Made by a program: the position numbers and the translations under genes
DNA from: Hyphomicrobiales bacterium
Lineage (GTDB): Bacteria > Pseudomonadota > Alphaproteobacteria > Rhizobiales > Rhizobiaceae
DNA: 64,000 bases
Assembly (NCBI GenBank): GCA_900466605.1
Contig: UBMU01000002.1
Span: forward strand, 310,001 to 374,000
Direction: 5' to 3'
Shown here: piece by piece, positions 17,857 through 26,450 of the stretch
Numbering within the stretch: the first letter of the stretch is position 1
Layout of the letters: every line of letters begins with the position of its first letter
The notes under the pieces: model-generated
Seen by the model: the letters and a program-made list of their open reading frames with translations, nothing else
Told to the model about the DNA's origin: nothing
The model's database searches: none

Positions 17857-19674
17857 ATGGCACTTCGCAACATCGCGATTATCGCGCACGTTGACCATGG
17901 CAAGACGACACTGGTTGACGAGCTCCTGAAACAGTCCGGCTCGTTCCGCGACAACCAGCGCGTTGCAGAACGCGTCATGGACTCGAACGACCTGGAAAAG
18001 GAACGCGGTATCACGATCCTTGCCAAGGCGACCTCGGTCGAGTGGAAGGGCGTTCGCATCAACATCGTCGACACCCCCGGCCACGCCGACTTCGGTGGCG
18101 AAGTCGAGCGTATCCTGTCGATGGTGGATGGCGCGATCGTTCTGGTCGACTCGTCGGAAGGCCCGATGCCGCAGACGAAGTTCGTCGTCTCCAAGGCGCT
18201 GAAGGTAGGTCTTCGCCCGATCGTCGCGATCAACAAGATCGACCGTCCCGATGGCCGCCACGAGGAAGTCATCAACGAAGTGTTCGACCTCTTCGCCAGC
18301 CTGGATGCGACCGACGAACAGCTCGACTTCCCGATCCTCTACGGTTCGGGTCGCGATGGCTGGATGAACGTTGCGCCTGAAGGCCCGAAGGACCAGGGTC
18401 TCGCACCGCTGCTCGACCTCGTGCTCAGCCACGTTCCGGAGCCGACGGTCGCCGAAGGCCCGTTCACGATGATCGGCACGATCCTGGAAGCCAACCCCTT
18501 CCTCGGCCGTATCATCACCGGCCGTATCAATTCCGGTTCGATCAAGCCGAACCAGGCCGTCAAGGTTCTCGGTCAGGATGGCAAGCTGATCGAAACCGGC
18601 CGTATCTCCAAGATTCTTGCTTTCCGCGGCATCGAGCGCACCTCGATCGACGAAGCGCATGCAGGCGACATCGTCGCGATCGCCGGCCTTTCCAAGGGCA
18701 CGGTTGCCGACACTTTCTGTGATCCGGCGATCACCGAAGCGCTGACCGCGCAGCCGATCGATCCGCCGACCGTTACCATGTCCTTCATCGTCAACGACAG
18801 CCCGCTGGCCGGCACCGAGGGTGACAAGGTCACCTCGCGCGTCATCCGCGACCGCCTGTTCAAGGAAGCCGAAGGCAACGTCGCGCTGAAGATCGAAGAA
18901 GCCGAAGGCAAGGATTCGTTCTACGTCTCCGGCCGCGGCGAATTGCAGCTTGCCGTTCTGATCGAAACCATGCGCCGCGAAGGCTTCGAGCTCGCCGTGT
19001 CGCGTCCGCGCGTCGTCATGCACCGCGACGAGAGCGATCAGCTGATGGAGCCGATCGAAGAAGTCGTCATCGACGTCGATGAAGAGCATTCCGGCGTCGT
19101 CGTGCAGAAGATGTCCGAGCGCAAGGCCGAAATGACCGAGCTGCGTCCTTCGGGCGGCAACCGCGTTCGCCTGGTGTTCAACGCGCCGACCCGCGGCCTG
19201 ATCGGCTATCAGTCGGAACTCCTGACCGACACCCGCGGCACCGCCGTGATGAACCGTCTGTTCAAGGACTACCAGCCCTTCAAGGGCGAAATCGGTGGCC
19301 GTACCAACGGCGTTCTTCTGGCCAACGCGCCGGGTGAAGCTGTCGCCTACGCCATGTTCAACCTTGAGGATCGCGGTCCGATGATGATCGAGCCCGGCGA
19401 AAAGGTCTACATGGGCATGATCATCGGCATCCATTCCCGCGACAACGACCTTGAAGTCAACGTTCTCAAGGGCAAGCAGCTGACCAACATCCGCGCCGCC
19501 GGCAAGGACGAAGCCGTCAAGCTGACGCCGCCGATCCGCATGACGCTCGACCGCGCTCTCTCCTGGATCCAGGACGACGAGCTGATGGAAGTGACGCCGA
19601 AGTCGATCCGCCTGCGCAAGATGTATCTCGACGCCAACGATCGCAAGCGCTTCGCCAAGGCAAAGACGGCCTGA
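17857..19674 (+). CDS. typA: Translational GTPase TypA/BipA
   Basis: This 605-residue ribosome-associated GTPase acts in 50S assembly and stress adaptation. G1 is AHVDHGKTT (residues 10-18), followed by [29 protein letters not shown] (G3) and NKIDRP (G4). The C-terminal domains include [21 protein letters not shown] and the TypA-specific [23 protein letters not shown] 17857 ([13 protein letters not shown]) is the family start; the upstream ATG at 17803 adds 18 unsupported codons. It is monocistronic with its own terminator. Confidence 0.97.
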   Translation: MALRNIAIIAHVDHGKTTLVDELLKQSGSFRDNQRVAERVMDSNDLEKERGITILAKATSVEWKGVRINIVDTPGHADFGGEVERILSMVDGAIVLVDSSEGPMPQTKFVVSKALKVGLRPIVAINKIDRPDGRHEEVINEVFDLFASLDATDEQLDFPILYGSGRDGWMNVAPEGPKDQGLAPLLDLVLSHVPEPTVAEGPFTMIGTILEANPFLGRIITGRINSGSIKPNQAVKVLGQDGKLIETGRISKILAFRGIERTSIDEAHAGDIVAIAGLSKGTVADTFCDPAITEALTAQPIDPPTVTMSFIVNDSPLAGTEGDKVTSRVIRDRLFKEAEGNVALKIEEAEGKDSFYVSGRGELQLAVLIETMRREGFELAVSRPRVVMHRDESDQLMEPIEEVVIDVDEEHSGVVVQKMSERKAEMTELRPSGGNRVRLVFNAPTRGLIGYQSELLTDTRGTAVMNRLFKDYQPFKGEIGGRTNGVLLANAPGEAVAYAMFNLEDRGPMMIEPGEKVYMGMIIGIHSRDNDLEVNVLKGKQLTNIRAAGKDEAVKLTPPIRMTLDRALSWIQDDELMEVTPKSIRLRKMYLDANDRKRFAKAKTA

Positions 19675-19700
19675 GCCATCCAGACGCCTTGAAGTCTTTA

Positions 19701-19728
19701 AACCCCGGCCATCGTGCCGGGGTTTTTT
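19701..19728 (+). terminator. Rho-independent terminator after typA
   Basis: The stem AACCCCGGC with GCCGGGGTT encloses a short loop (CATCGT) and is followed by six T residues, 26 bases after the typA stop. Confidence 0.92.
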
Positions 19729-19764
19729 ATTGTGTGCTGCGTCGAATCCGGCTTGTCGCAATAG

Positions 19765-19779
19765 TTAAAAAAGCGTTAA
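19765..19779. promoter_or_regulatory. CtrA-type site TTAA-N7-TTAA upstream of the GNAT gene
   Basis: The two TTAA half-sites are separated by exactly seven bases; on the minus strand the second half reads TTAAC. The site lies about 98 bases before the GNAT start at 19878, between the typA terminator and that gene. Confidence 0.4.
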
Positions 19780-19877
19780 ATTTCAGTCGTCGTCCACATG
19801 TTAAGCCTGTGGGCAAAGGACCTGAATGCGCTGGGCGCATATGGTTAATTGCCGACAATGGGACCAGAGTAAGCGTT

Positions 19878-20384
19878 ATGAAGACGTTGTCGATCGATGT
19901 TCGGCGGGCCGAACCGCACGATTCCCGAGCTATATCGGAGGTACATCGGCTTGCATGGGAGCATACCTATGCGGGGATCATTCCGCATCGCGCGCTGAGA
20001 CAGATGATAGAGCGTCGCGGTGAGAACTGGTGGCGCAAGGCTACCCGTGGACCGGCAACGCTTCTCGTCCTGGACGTCGCCGGCACCGTCGCAGGTTATG
20101 CGACACTCGGTCTCAATCGGGCCCGCGCTCTGCCGCAAGAAGGCGAGATCTACGAACTTTATCTGCGGCCGGAGTATCAGGGGATTGGTCTTGGCCACAT
20201 GCTGTTTGGCGAAGCGCAACGGCTGCTGAAGTCGCTCGGCTGCAACGGACTGGTCGTCTGGTGCCTCGAGGAGAATGAGAACGGCGCTCGGTTCTATCGC
20301 AGCCACGGTGGTCGCGATTATTGCGAAGGCATGGAGACCTTCGACCAGAAGCAGCTAAAGAAAATCGGCTTTATCTGGGGTTGA
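19878..20384 (+). CDS. GNAT family N-acetyltransferase
   Basis: This 168-residue acetyltransferase has the acetyl-CoA binding motif A (IYELYLRPEYQGIGLGHMLF, with the QGIGLG pyrophosphate loop) and a C-terminal ENENGARFYRSHGG segment common in the RimI-like branch. The N-terminal VRRAEPHDSRAISEVHRLAW is a typical GNAT opening. ATG 19878 is chosen because the upstream frame runs into the typA terminator. It could acetylate a protein N-terminus or a small amine; the substrate is unknown. A CtrA-like motif lies upstream. Confidence 0.85.
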   Translation: MKTLSIDVRRAEPHDSRAISEVHRLAWEHTYAGIIPHRALRQMIERRGENWWRKATRGPATLLVLDVAGTVAGYATLGLNRARALPQEGEIYELYLRPEYQGIGLGHMLFGEAQRLLKSLGCNGLVVWCLEENENGARFYRSHGGRDYCEGMETFDQKQLKKIGFIWG

Positions 20385-20454
20385 GTCGATCGCCCAACCC
20401 AAGTGTTTTTTGCTGATATTGGCGCTGTTGGACGGTCGATTCCGTCACGAAAAC

Positions 20455-20481
20455 TTGCAAATCATATTCAACTTATATAAG
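20455..20481 (+). promoter_or_regulatory. Weak promoter candidate before the fusion gene
   Basis: TTGCAA (20455-20460) and the AT-rich TATATAAG (20474-20481) lie in an otherwise G+C-rich gap 40-65 bases before the start at 20520. The spacing of 13-15 bases is short, so the exact elements are uncertain. Confidence 0.3.
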
Positions 20482-20519
20482 TCGCCGCTCACGCTCTTGA
20501 TGCGCGTGGGAGAACAAGC

Positions 20520-23171
20520 ATGCTGGACGGCTTTTGGACGCGTATCGACCGGATAGGCGATAGGCCGGCTCTGTTATTGCCGTCCCGACCTGCAATCACC
20601 TACCACGAACTTGCTGATCGTGTCGCGTCACTAGGTCGGACACTGGGCACCAGCAAGCGGCTCATCGCGATAGAGGCCGCACAATCCGAGCATTCGATTG
20701 TTGCCTATCTCGCGGCACTTGCCGGAGGGCATGCTGTGGCATTGCTTCCGCCCGAGGACGGCACTGCCTGGTCATCCTTTCTCGATCGATTCACACCCGA
20801 ACTCGTCTATCGGCGTGAAGGCGGGCGCTGGCGGCTGACCGAGACAGGCCTCGGTGCCGGTGAGATGGCGTTGCATCCCGATCTCGCCCTGATGCTGGTG
20901 ACATCAGGCAGTACCGGCAGCGGTAAGGCCGTGAGGTTGTCGAAAACGGCTGTCGCCGCCAATGCCGCGCAGATCGGCGAGTATCTGGGGCTGCATCCTG
21001 GCGACATCGGTGCGCTTGTGCTGCCGCTTCATTATTCTTACGGGTTGTCGGTTCTCAACTCTCACCTTTCGGTCGGAGCTTCCGTATGGGTACCGGGGAC
21101 TTCGGTGCTTGAGCCGAAGTTCCTTGACGATTTCCGGGCAGCGCGCTGCACGAATTTCGCTGGCGTTCCGCATTCCTACGAACTCCTGGAGCAGCGCGGA
21201 TTTCGCGACCAGCAGTATCCGGATCTTCGTTTCATGACGGTCGCTGGAGGTCGCATGGAGCCTGAAGCAGTCCGACGCTATCATGGCTGGTTGCAGGATA
21301 CCGGGCGGCGTTTCCATGTGATGTACGGTCAGACAGAGGCGACGGCACGAATTGCGCACGTTCCCCCCGAATGTCTGCCACGTAGTGCCGATCGAATCGG
21401 GATCGCGGTGCCGGGCGGCGAACTGCGGCTGGTGGACGACGAGGGAGCGACGATTGCCGGCGCCGACATCGCCGGTGAGCTTGTCTATTGCGGACCGAAT
21501 ATCATGCTCGGCTACGCCGACACCCGCCAGGACTTGGTGCGCGGGGCTGATATCCATGAGCTTCGGACAGGCGATCTCGCCGCACGCGATACGGACGGAC
21601 TGTATCGGATCACAGGCCGCCTGCGGCGGATGTCGAAGATCGGCGGTGTTCGTATCGGTCACGATGCGCTGGAAATGGCGCTTGCTGTCAAAGGTATTGC
21701 GGCTGCGGTCGTCGGCGACGACCAACAGCTGCTTGCTGCCTTCACGGGGGCTCATGATGAGGGGAGTGTTCGCGAGGAGCTGGCAGTGATTGCAGGCGTC
21801 GGCCTGCCACAGGTGCACGCGATTGCCTTCAAGGAATTACCACGGCTGGCCAGCGGCAAAGTTGACTACGAACGGCTCCGCTTGCGTATGAATGAGCAGC
21901 CGGCCCGGCAAAAAATGACGGTCATAGACCTGTTTGGCGAGGTATTCTTTCCTCAGCGAATTTCGCACGAAGATAGCTTTGCAGAGCTTGGTGGGGATTC
22001 TTTGCGCTATCTGGAACTCACGGTGGGTCTTGAGCGGTTGCTGGGAACGGCACCGGACGGTTGGGAAAAGATGAGTGTCAGTGCTCTGTCGGCGCTGTCG
22101 CATTCGGTCAGCGCCCAGCGGACGATCGCCAGCGACATTCTCCTGAAATCGATAGCAATTCTTCTGGTCGTGCTGCACCATGCGACGCCGTGGCCGGTTC
22201 CCGGCGGAGCGGGCGCAATGCTCGTCCTTTGTGGATACGGGCTGGCCCGTTTCCAGTCGAAAGCTCTTTTCGACGGCAACCTCCGTCGTTTTCTTCGGCC
22301 GCTCGGTCTCGTGCTCTGGCCCTACTATCTCGTGGTTCTCGGCTTCAGTCTTGTCTGGGGGGAAGTACCGTGGGCCTCGGTGTTTCTGGTCGGAAATCTT
22401 GGCCTTGCAGAACCCGAGCGGTACGAGATGCTTCCCTATCTTTACTGGTTCGTGGAAGCATTCGTGCAGCTTTTGCTTCTCTGGGCAGCATTGTTCGCCG
22501 TGCGGCCCGTGCGGCACTTCGCTGCGAAGGATCCTTTCCGGTTCGGCATGCTGCTTCTGGCCATTGCCGTGGCTGCGCACTTCGTTGTTCCGGCGCTCTT
22601 CCCGGTTGGTCAAAGGGAAATATTCACTCTTGCCTGGGTGCTGCACCTCGCGGTTTTCGGATGGTGTGCCGCCTTCGCGAATTCGACGGGACGACGACTT
22701 GTCGTGATCTCTGCCGCCTTCGTGGTCATGCCGCTCATGGCTTATACCGGCGGCAACTGGGCAGGATCGTGGGTCCTTTACGGCATGCAGGTGCCGGTGC
22801 TTGCGGTTCTCCTCTATCTGCCTCGGGTGAGGCTGCCGGCACTGTTGGCTACCGTGCTCGTTTCGATCGCGGCCGCGAGCTATCACATCTACTTGCTGCA
22901 TCGTATCGTGCCGGAGGCTTTGTTCGACACCAGCAATCCCGCGACCTTCACGGCGCCGCTGCCGGTCGCGATCTCGATCGGATCGGGGCTGCTGATCGGC
23001 ATAATTGCCTACCAGTTGCAGCGCCGGATTCTGCTCGGTCATCACCTGTGGAGAGGTTTAAGGCAGTTCGGTCGTCAGCTGCGCCGCGTCTTGTCAGGCC
23101 GGCGAGGAGCGCGGCTCGGATCCAGTGCCGCCCTTGCGCGGGAACAACACGGAGGCCGCGTGGTGCCGTGA
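20520..23171 (+). CDS. Adenylation-carrier-acyltransferase-3 fusion protein
   Basis: This 883-residue protein has three parts. Residues ~1-460 form an AMP-forming adenylation domain: VTSGSTGSGK (127-136), YGQTEAT (269-275), RTGDLA (349-354), YRITGRLRRMSKIGG (362-376) and PRLASGKVDY (441-450) with the catalytic Lys447. Residues ~465-530 are a carrier domain with the phosphopantetheine site GGDSL (Ser494). From ~538 to 855 there are about nine to ten membrane helices resembling acyltransferase family 3, starting KSIAILLVVLHHATPW with a His-His pair where that family has its catalytic His. The tail is basic. Inferred job: activate a carboxylic acid, load it on the carrier and transfer it across or at the inner membrane to a glycan, lipid or similar acceptor, analogous to DltA-DltC-DltB in one chain. 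No condensation domain is present. The substrate is unknown. Confidence 0.85.
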   Translation: MLDGFWTRIDRIGDRPALLLPSRPAITYHELADRVASLGRTLGTSKRLIAIEAAQSEHSIVAYLAALAGGHAVALLPPEDGTAWSSFLDRFTPELVYRREGGRWRLTETGLGAGEMALHPDLALMLVTSGSTGSGKAVRLSKTAVAANAAQIGEYLGLHPGDIGALVLPLHYSYGLSVLNSHLSVGASVWVPGTSVLEPKFLDDFRAARCTNFAGVPHSYELLEQRGFRDQQYPDLRFMTVAGGRMEPEAVRRYHGWLQDTGRRFHVMYGQTEATARIAHVPPECLPRSADRIGIAVPGGELRLVDDEGATIAGADIAGELVYCGPNIMLGYADTRQDLVRGADIHELRTGDLAARDTDGLYRITGRLRRMSKIGGVRIGHDALEMALAVKGIAAAVVGDDQQLLAAFTGAHDEGSVREELAVIAGVGLPQVHAIAFKELPRLASGKVDYERLRLRMNEQPARQKMTVIDLFGEVFFPQRISHEDSFAELGGDSLRYLELTVGLERLLGTAPDGWEKMSVSALSALSHSVSAQRTIASDILLKSIAILLVVLHHATPWPVPGGAGAMLVLCGYGLARFQSKALFDGNLRRFLRPLGLVLWPYYLVVLGFSLVWGEVPWASVFLVGNLGLAEPERYEMLPYLYWFVEAFVQLLLLWAALFAVRPVRHFAAKDPFRFGMLLLAIAVAAHFVVPALFPVGQREIFTLAWVLHLAVFGWCAAFANSTGRRLVVISAAFVVMPLMAYTGGNWAGSWVLYGMQVPVLAVLLYLPRVRLPALLATVLVSIAAASYHIYLLHRIVPEALFDTSNPATFTAPLPVAISIGSGLLIGIIAYQLQRRILLGHHLWRGLRQFGRQLRRVLSGRRGARLGSSAALAREQHGGRVVP

Positions 23172-23285
23172 CCCGTCGCCTTGCCGACAGTTGGACGAGC
23201 GCCTCAAATCCGCACTGGCGTGTTGCGTTGCGGGATGATTCCCAGTATCTGGCAACCATCGACTTAACCTTTAGAGGGAAGCTCT

Positions 23286-23822
23286 ATGCGCATTGACGCG
23301 ATTTCCATCGGCAGGAACCCGCCGGAAGATGTCAACGTTATCGTCGAGGTGCCCGTCGGCGGCCACCCGATCAAGTACGAGATGGACAAGGAAGCCGGTA
23401 CGCTGGTCGTCGATCGTTTCCTCTATACGCCGATGACCTACCCGGGAAACTACGGCTTCGTGCCGCACACGCTTTCTGAAGACGGCGATCCGATTGACGT
23501 CCTGATCGCCAGCACGCGTCCGCTCGTTCCGGGCTGCGTCATCAATGTGCGTCCGATCGGCGTTCTCAAGATGGAAGACAATTCCGGCAAGGACGAGAAA
23601 ATCATCGCAGTGCCGTCGCCGAAGCTGACGCTGCGCTACGAGAAGGTGAAGGATTACACCGATCTTCCGGATATCACGCTGAAGCAGATCGAGCACTTCT
23701 TCGAGCACTACAAGGATCTCGAACCCGGCAAGTGGGTGAAGATCTTCGGCTGGGGCGACTCCAAGGAAGCAGGCTCACTGATCCTTGAGGCGATCGACCG
23801 CGCGAAGAAGGAAAAGGCCTGA
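23286..23822 (+). CDS. ppa: Inorganic pyrophosphatase, family I
   Basis: This 178-residue cytoplasmic enzyme hydrolyses PPi and so pulls biosynthetic reactions forward. Family I signatures are visible: [36 protein letters not shown] and the metal-binding motif [18 protein letters not shown] is well placed before ATG 23286. It follows the PPi-producing fusion gene after 114 bases, and could be read through from it, but it is also an ordinary housekeeping gene. It ends tail to tail with yggU with no bases between the stops. Confidence 0.97.
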   Translation: MRIDAISIGRNPPEDVNVIVEVPVGGHPIKYEMDKEAGTLVVDRFLYTPMTYPGNYGFVPHTLSEDGDPIDVLIASTRPLVPGCVINVRPIGVLKMEDNSGKDEKIIAVPSPKLTLRYEKVKDYTDLPDITLKQIEHFFEHYKDLEPGKWVKIFGWGDSKEAGSLILEAIDRAKKEKA

Positions 23823-24137
23823 TTAGCGCTCGAAAAGAGCACGCAATCTCCTGATCAAATCCTCCGGATCGCCATCGATCCGGAGGATTTTTTTACGCGA
23901 AGTTTCGCCCGAGGTGAGACTGACCGATGACTTTGCAACGCCAAGCGACTTGCCCATCAGCGCAATCAGTGCCTTGTTTGCCTTGCCGTTCTCCGGAACG
24001 ACACTCACTCTGGCTTTAAGGTACGACCTGTTCTCGGCATCTATTTCGACGCCATCAATTGCGTCACGTCCGCCATTCGGCGTCAGACGAACCGTCAAAG
24101 CTATGTGATCGTCGAACGTGCCCCAAGGCGGGATCAT
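23823..24137 (-). CDS. yggU: DUF167/YggU family protein
   Basis: This 104-residue protein of the YggU/DUF167 family (PF02594) shows the conserved core [39 protein letters not shown] and [13 protein letters not shown]. Its function is unknown; it is a small alpha/beta protein. The start ATG 24137 overlaps the stop of yggT by four bases (ATGA), showing translational coupling, and the longer frame upstream is only a shadow of yggT. The yggT-yggU pair is conserved in many proteobacteria. Confidence 0.92.
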   Translation of the reverse strand: MIPPWGTFDDHIALTVRLTPNGGRDAIDGVEIDAENRSYLKARVSVVPENGKANKALIALMGKSLGVAKSSVSLTSGETSRKKILRIDGDPEDLIRRLRALFER

Positions 24138-24424
24138 GCCACAAGCGGGAAGATCGAATTCCACATCAGTGAGCGCACGAAGAAGATGATCAGCAGCAGG
24201 ATGATCGGCGAGATGTCGATACCGCCGAGGTTCGGCAGCACGCGGCGGATCGGTCGCAGCAGCGGTTCGGTCACATTGTAAAGGAACATGCCGACCGAAT
24301 TGACGAATTGATTGCTGGAGTTGATCACGTTGAACGCAAACAGCCAGGAAAAGATAGCACTGGCAATCAGGATCCAAGTGTAGAGATTCAAAGCCAAATC
24401 AATGGTTTGAAATAGCGCGAGCAT
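24134..24424 (-). CDS. yggT: YggT family membrane protein
   Basis: This 96-residue protein has two hydrophobic stretches (residues ~5-28 and ~65-90) and the family motif [26 protein letters not shown] in between (shown here only for its position at the mid-protein). YggT proteins (PF02325) are inner-membrane proteins, related to cyanobacterial and chloroplast proteins of cytochrome b6 assembly or division. I choose ATG 24424 ([15 protein letters not shown]), seven bases after GGAG; the longer frame to 24499 lacks family character. Confidence 0.92.
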   Translation of the reverse strand: MLALFQTIDLALNLYTWILIASAIFSWLFAFNVINSSNQFVNSVGMFLYNVTEPLLRPIRRVLPNLGGIDISPIILLLIIFFVRSLMWNSIFPLVA

Positions 24425-24563
24425 TGTAGTCTCCAGTTCGTTGTTGACAGACATGTAGACATTGGCGACTAAACGGGCAAGTGCTGTCTCGAAACGCATT
24501 GTAAATCATGTTTAACAGCGGCGTCGTGCGTTGGCGTCCTGTCTGCTGTCCTGGAAAGCCTTC

Positions 24564-25811
24564 ATGTCTTTTTCGCCAACCGGAGATCGTTTTGCGGCGT
24601 TCCGGCATTCGTCCTACGCCCGGTTCTTCGTCGCACGGTTTTTGCTGTCTTTTTCGCAGCAGATCGTCAGTGTAGCCGTCGGCTGGCAGATGTATGACCA
24701 GACTGGTAGTGCGATCTATCTCGGACTGATTGGCCTTGTGCAATTTCTGCCGTCGCTGGTTCTGATCCTTGTTACAGGATCCGTCGCTGACCGCCACAAT
24801 CGGCGGGCGATTGCTGCGATCTGCTCGCTCGTCAGCGCGCTATGTACGCTGGCGCTGCTGTTGATGACGATAACCGGCACGTTTTCGCCATTGCCTGTAT
24901 TTGCCGTTCTGCTGGTATTCGGCATCGAGCGCGCCTTTATGTCGCCGGCCGTGCAGTCGCTGGCGCCGAACCTTGTGCCGCCGCAGGATCTGTCGAATGC
25001 GATCGCCTGGAATTCGTCTTCATGGCAACTGGCGGCGATCACGGGGCCTGTTCTTGGTGGTCTGCTTTACGGCATCAGCCCTCATACGGCCTACACCGTC
25101 GCTGTCGTCTTCGCCGCTCTTGGAGCAGCACTGCTCTATATGATCCCCAAGCCGCCGCAGAAGACGACTGGTGAAGCCAAGAGCTGGGACATGATCCTTG
25201 GTGGCTTCCACTTCATTCGTGCTGAAAAGGTCGTACTCGGCGCCATCTCGCTTGATCTCTTCGCGGTGCTGCTCGGTGGCGCGACCGCGTTGATGCCGAT
25301 CTTCGCGCGGGATATCCTGACGCTCGGCCCATGGGGTCTCGGCCTCCTGCGTTCGGCGCCTGGGGTCGGCGCGATCGCCATGGCGATCTTTCTTGCCGCC
25401 TACCCCCTCAAGCATAGTGCTGGTGTTGCGATGTTCATCGGCGTTGCCCTGTTCGGCGTTGGTACCATCGTTTTTGGGTTCTCGACCAGCACGGAACTGT
25501 CGATTGCAGCTCTGGCCATCATGGGGGCTGCCGATATGATTTCCGTCTACGTGCGTGAGAGCCTGATCGCGCTCTGGACGCCGGACGAACTGCGCGGCCG
25601 GGTCAATGCCGTCAACATGGTGTTCGTCGGCGCCTCCAACGAGCTTGGCGAGTTTCGCGCCGGCACGATGGCGCATGTGTTCGGCGCCGTGCCGGCGGTG
25701 ATCATCGGCGGTGTCGGAACGCTCGCCGTGGCGGCGATTTGGGCGACGAGTTTTCCGAAGCTCCGCAAGATCGACACGCTCGATGCGCCGGAGCGGCCAG
25801 CGCAAGTTTGA
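24564..25811 (+). CDS. MFS transporter, EntS-like (MFS_3)
   Basis: This 415-residue protein has about twelve membrane helices. The start FRHSSYARFFVARFLLSFSQQ and the loop GSVADRHNRRAIAAIC are typical of the MFS_3 family (PF05977), which includes the enterobactin exporter EntS. The region DLSNAIAWNSSSWQLAAITG is a further family marker. Substrates may be siderophores, drugs or metabolites; none is predictable here. ATG 24564 (MSFSPTGDRFAAFRH) is preferred over 24531. It is divergent from yggT and converges with the RidA gene (six bases apart). Confidence 0.9.
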   Translation: MSFSPTGDRFAAFRHSSYARFFVARFLLSFSQQIVSVAVGWQMYDQTGSAIYLGLIGLVQFLPSLVLILVTGSVADRHNRRAIAAICSLVSALCTLALLLMTITGTFSPLPVFAVLLVFGIERAFMSPAVQSLAPNLVPPQDLSNAIAWNSSSWQLAAITGPVLGGLLYGISPHTAYTVAVVFAALGAALLYMIPKPPQKTTGEAKSWDMILGGFHFIRAEKVVLGAISLDLFAVLLGGATALMPIFARDILTLGPWGLGLLRSAPGVGAIAMAIFLAAYPLKHSAGVAMFIGVALFGVGTIVFGFSTSTELSIAALAIMGAADMISVYVRESLIALWTPDELRGRVNAVNMVFVGASNELGEFRAGTMAHVFGAVPAVIIGGVGTLAVAAIWATSFPKLRKIDTLDAPERPAQV

Positions 25812-25817
25812 CGGCCT

Positions 25818-26303
25818 TCAGGTCGAGATGATGACCTCGGCTTCGATTTCGACCGGAAAGTTCAGCGGCAGACCGGCAACGCCAATCGCGGATCGGGAGT
25901 GGCTGCCCACCTCCGGCCCGAACACCTCGATGATCAGTTCGGTGAACCCATTGATTACGGCCGGTGGATTGGCAAAACGCGGTGCGCAATTCACCATACC
26001 GAACACGCGGCACCAGCCCGTGATGCGATCGAGGCTGCCCAACTCCCGCTTCAGACTGCCCAACATGGAAAGAGCTACCTTCCGCGCGGAAGCCTTGGCC
26101 TCCTCGATGGAGATGTTCTCGCCGACGGCTCCGAACGGGCCGGCGGGTGTGCCATCGGTATTCTGCGGGCCATGGCCTGAGACGAATGCGCGATTGCCGC
26201 GCACGTTCACCCACGGAAACGGAAGGGTCATGTTGGAAGGCAGTTTCAGGGGTTGCGGTAACACCAATCCCATCGCGGCAAGTCTCTGCTCGTAGTTGGC
26301 CAT
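25818..26303 (-). CDS. RidA/YjgF family protein
   Basis: This 161-residue protein of the Rid superfamily (PF01042) belongs to the longer branch rather than to archetypal RidA (~130 residues). Visible features are FVSGHGPQNTDGTPAG, ASARKVALSMLGSLKRELGS and the C-terminal VAGLPLNFPVEIEAEVIIS. Rid proteins deaminate reactive enamine/imine intermediates; the arginine of the RidA active site is not at its usual place in this chain (GLPLNFPVEIE lacks the NxxVRVE form), so catalysis of that reaction is not assured. GGAGGAG precedes ATG 26303. Tandem palindromes lie upstream. Confidence 0.88.
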   Translation of the reverse strand: MANYEQRLAAMGLVLPQPLKLPSNMTLPFPWVNVRGNRAFVSGHGPQNTDGTPAGPFGAVGENISIEEAKASARKVALSMLGSLKRELGSLDRITGWCRVFGMVNCAPRFANPPAVINGFTELIIEVFGPEVGSHSRSAIGVAGLPLNFPVEIEAEVIIST

Positions 26304-26360
26304 GGAACTCCTCCGGAAATAGCTTTGGTCATCGTTGCTTGATCACGATAATTCGAAGAT

Positions 26361-26404
26361 CTGATCCAGGATCAGGGCACATTCCTGCTGGTGAATATTA
26401 CCAG
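26361..26404. promoter_or_regulatory. Tandem palindromes upstream of the RidA gene (operator candidate)
   Basis: CTGATCC-A-GGATCAG (26361-26375) is a perfect 7+1+7 palindrome, and CTGGT-GAATATT-ACCAG (26388-26404) is a second one 12 bases on. Both lie 58-101 bases before the start of the minus-strand RidA gene, where a promoter and operator are expected. Confidence 0.4.
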
Positions 26405-26450
26405 TGGCGGTCTGCGGACTGTAGCACGGCGCGGTGCGGGGCGCACGCTG

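Noticed and set aside
17512..19761. Long open frame opposite phoD and typA on the minus strand (749 codons)
   Set aside because: It is antisense to typA in a high-G+C region, where strong codon bias leaves reverse frames open; it has no motifs and spans two clear genes.
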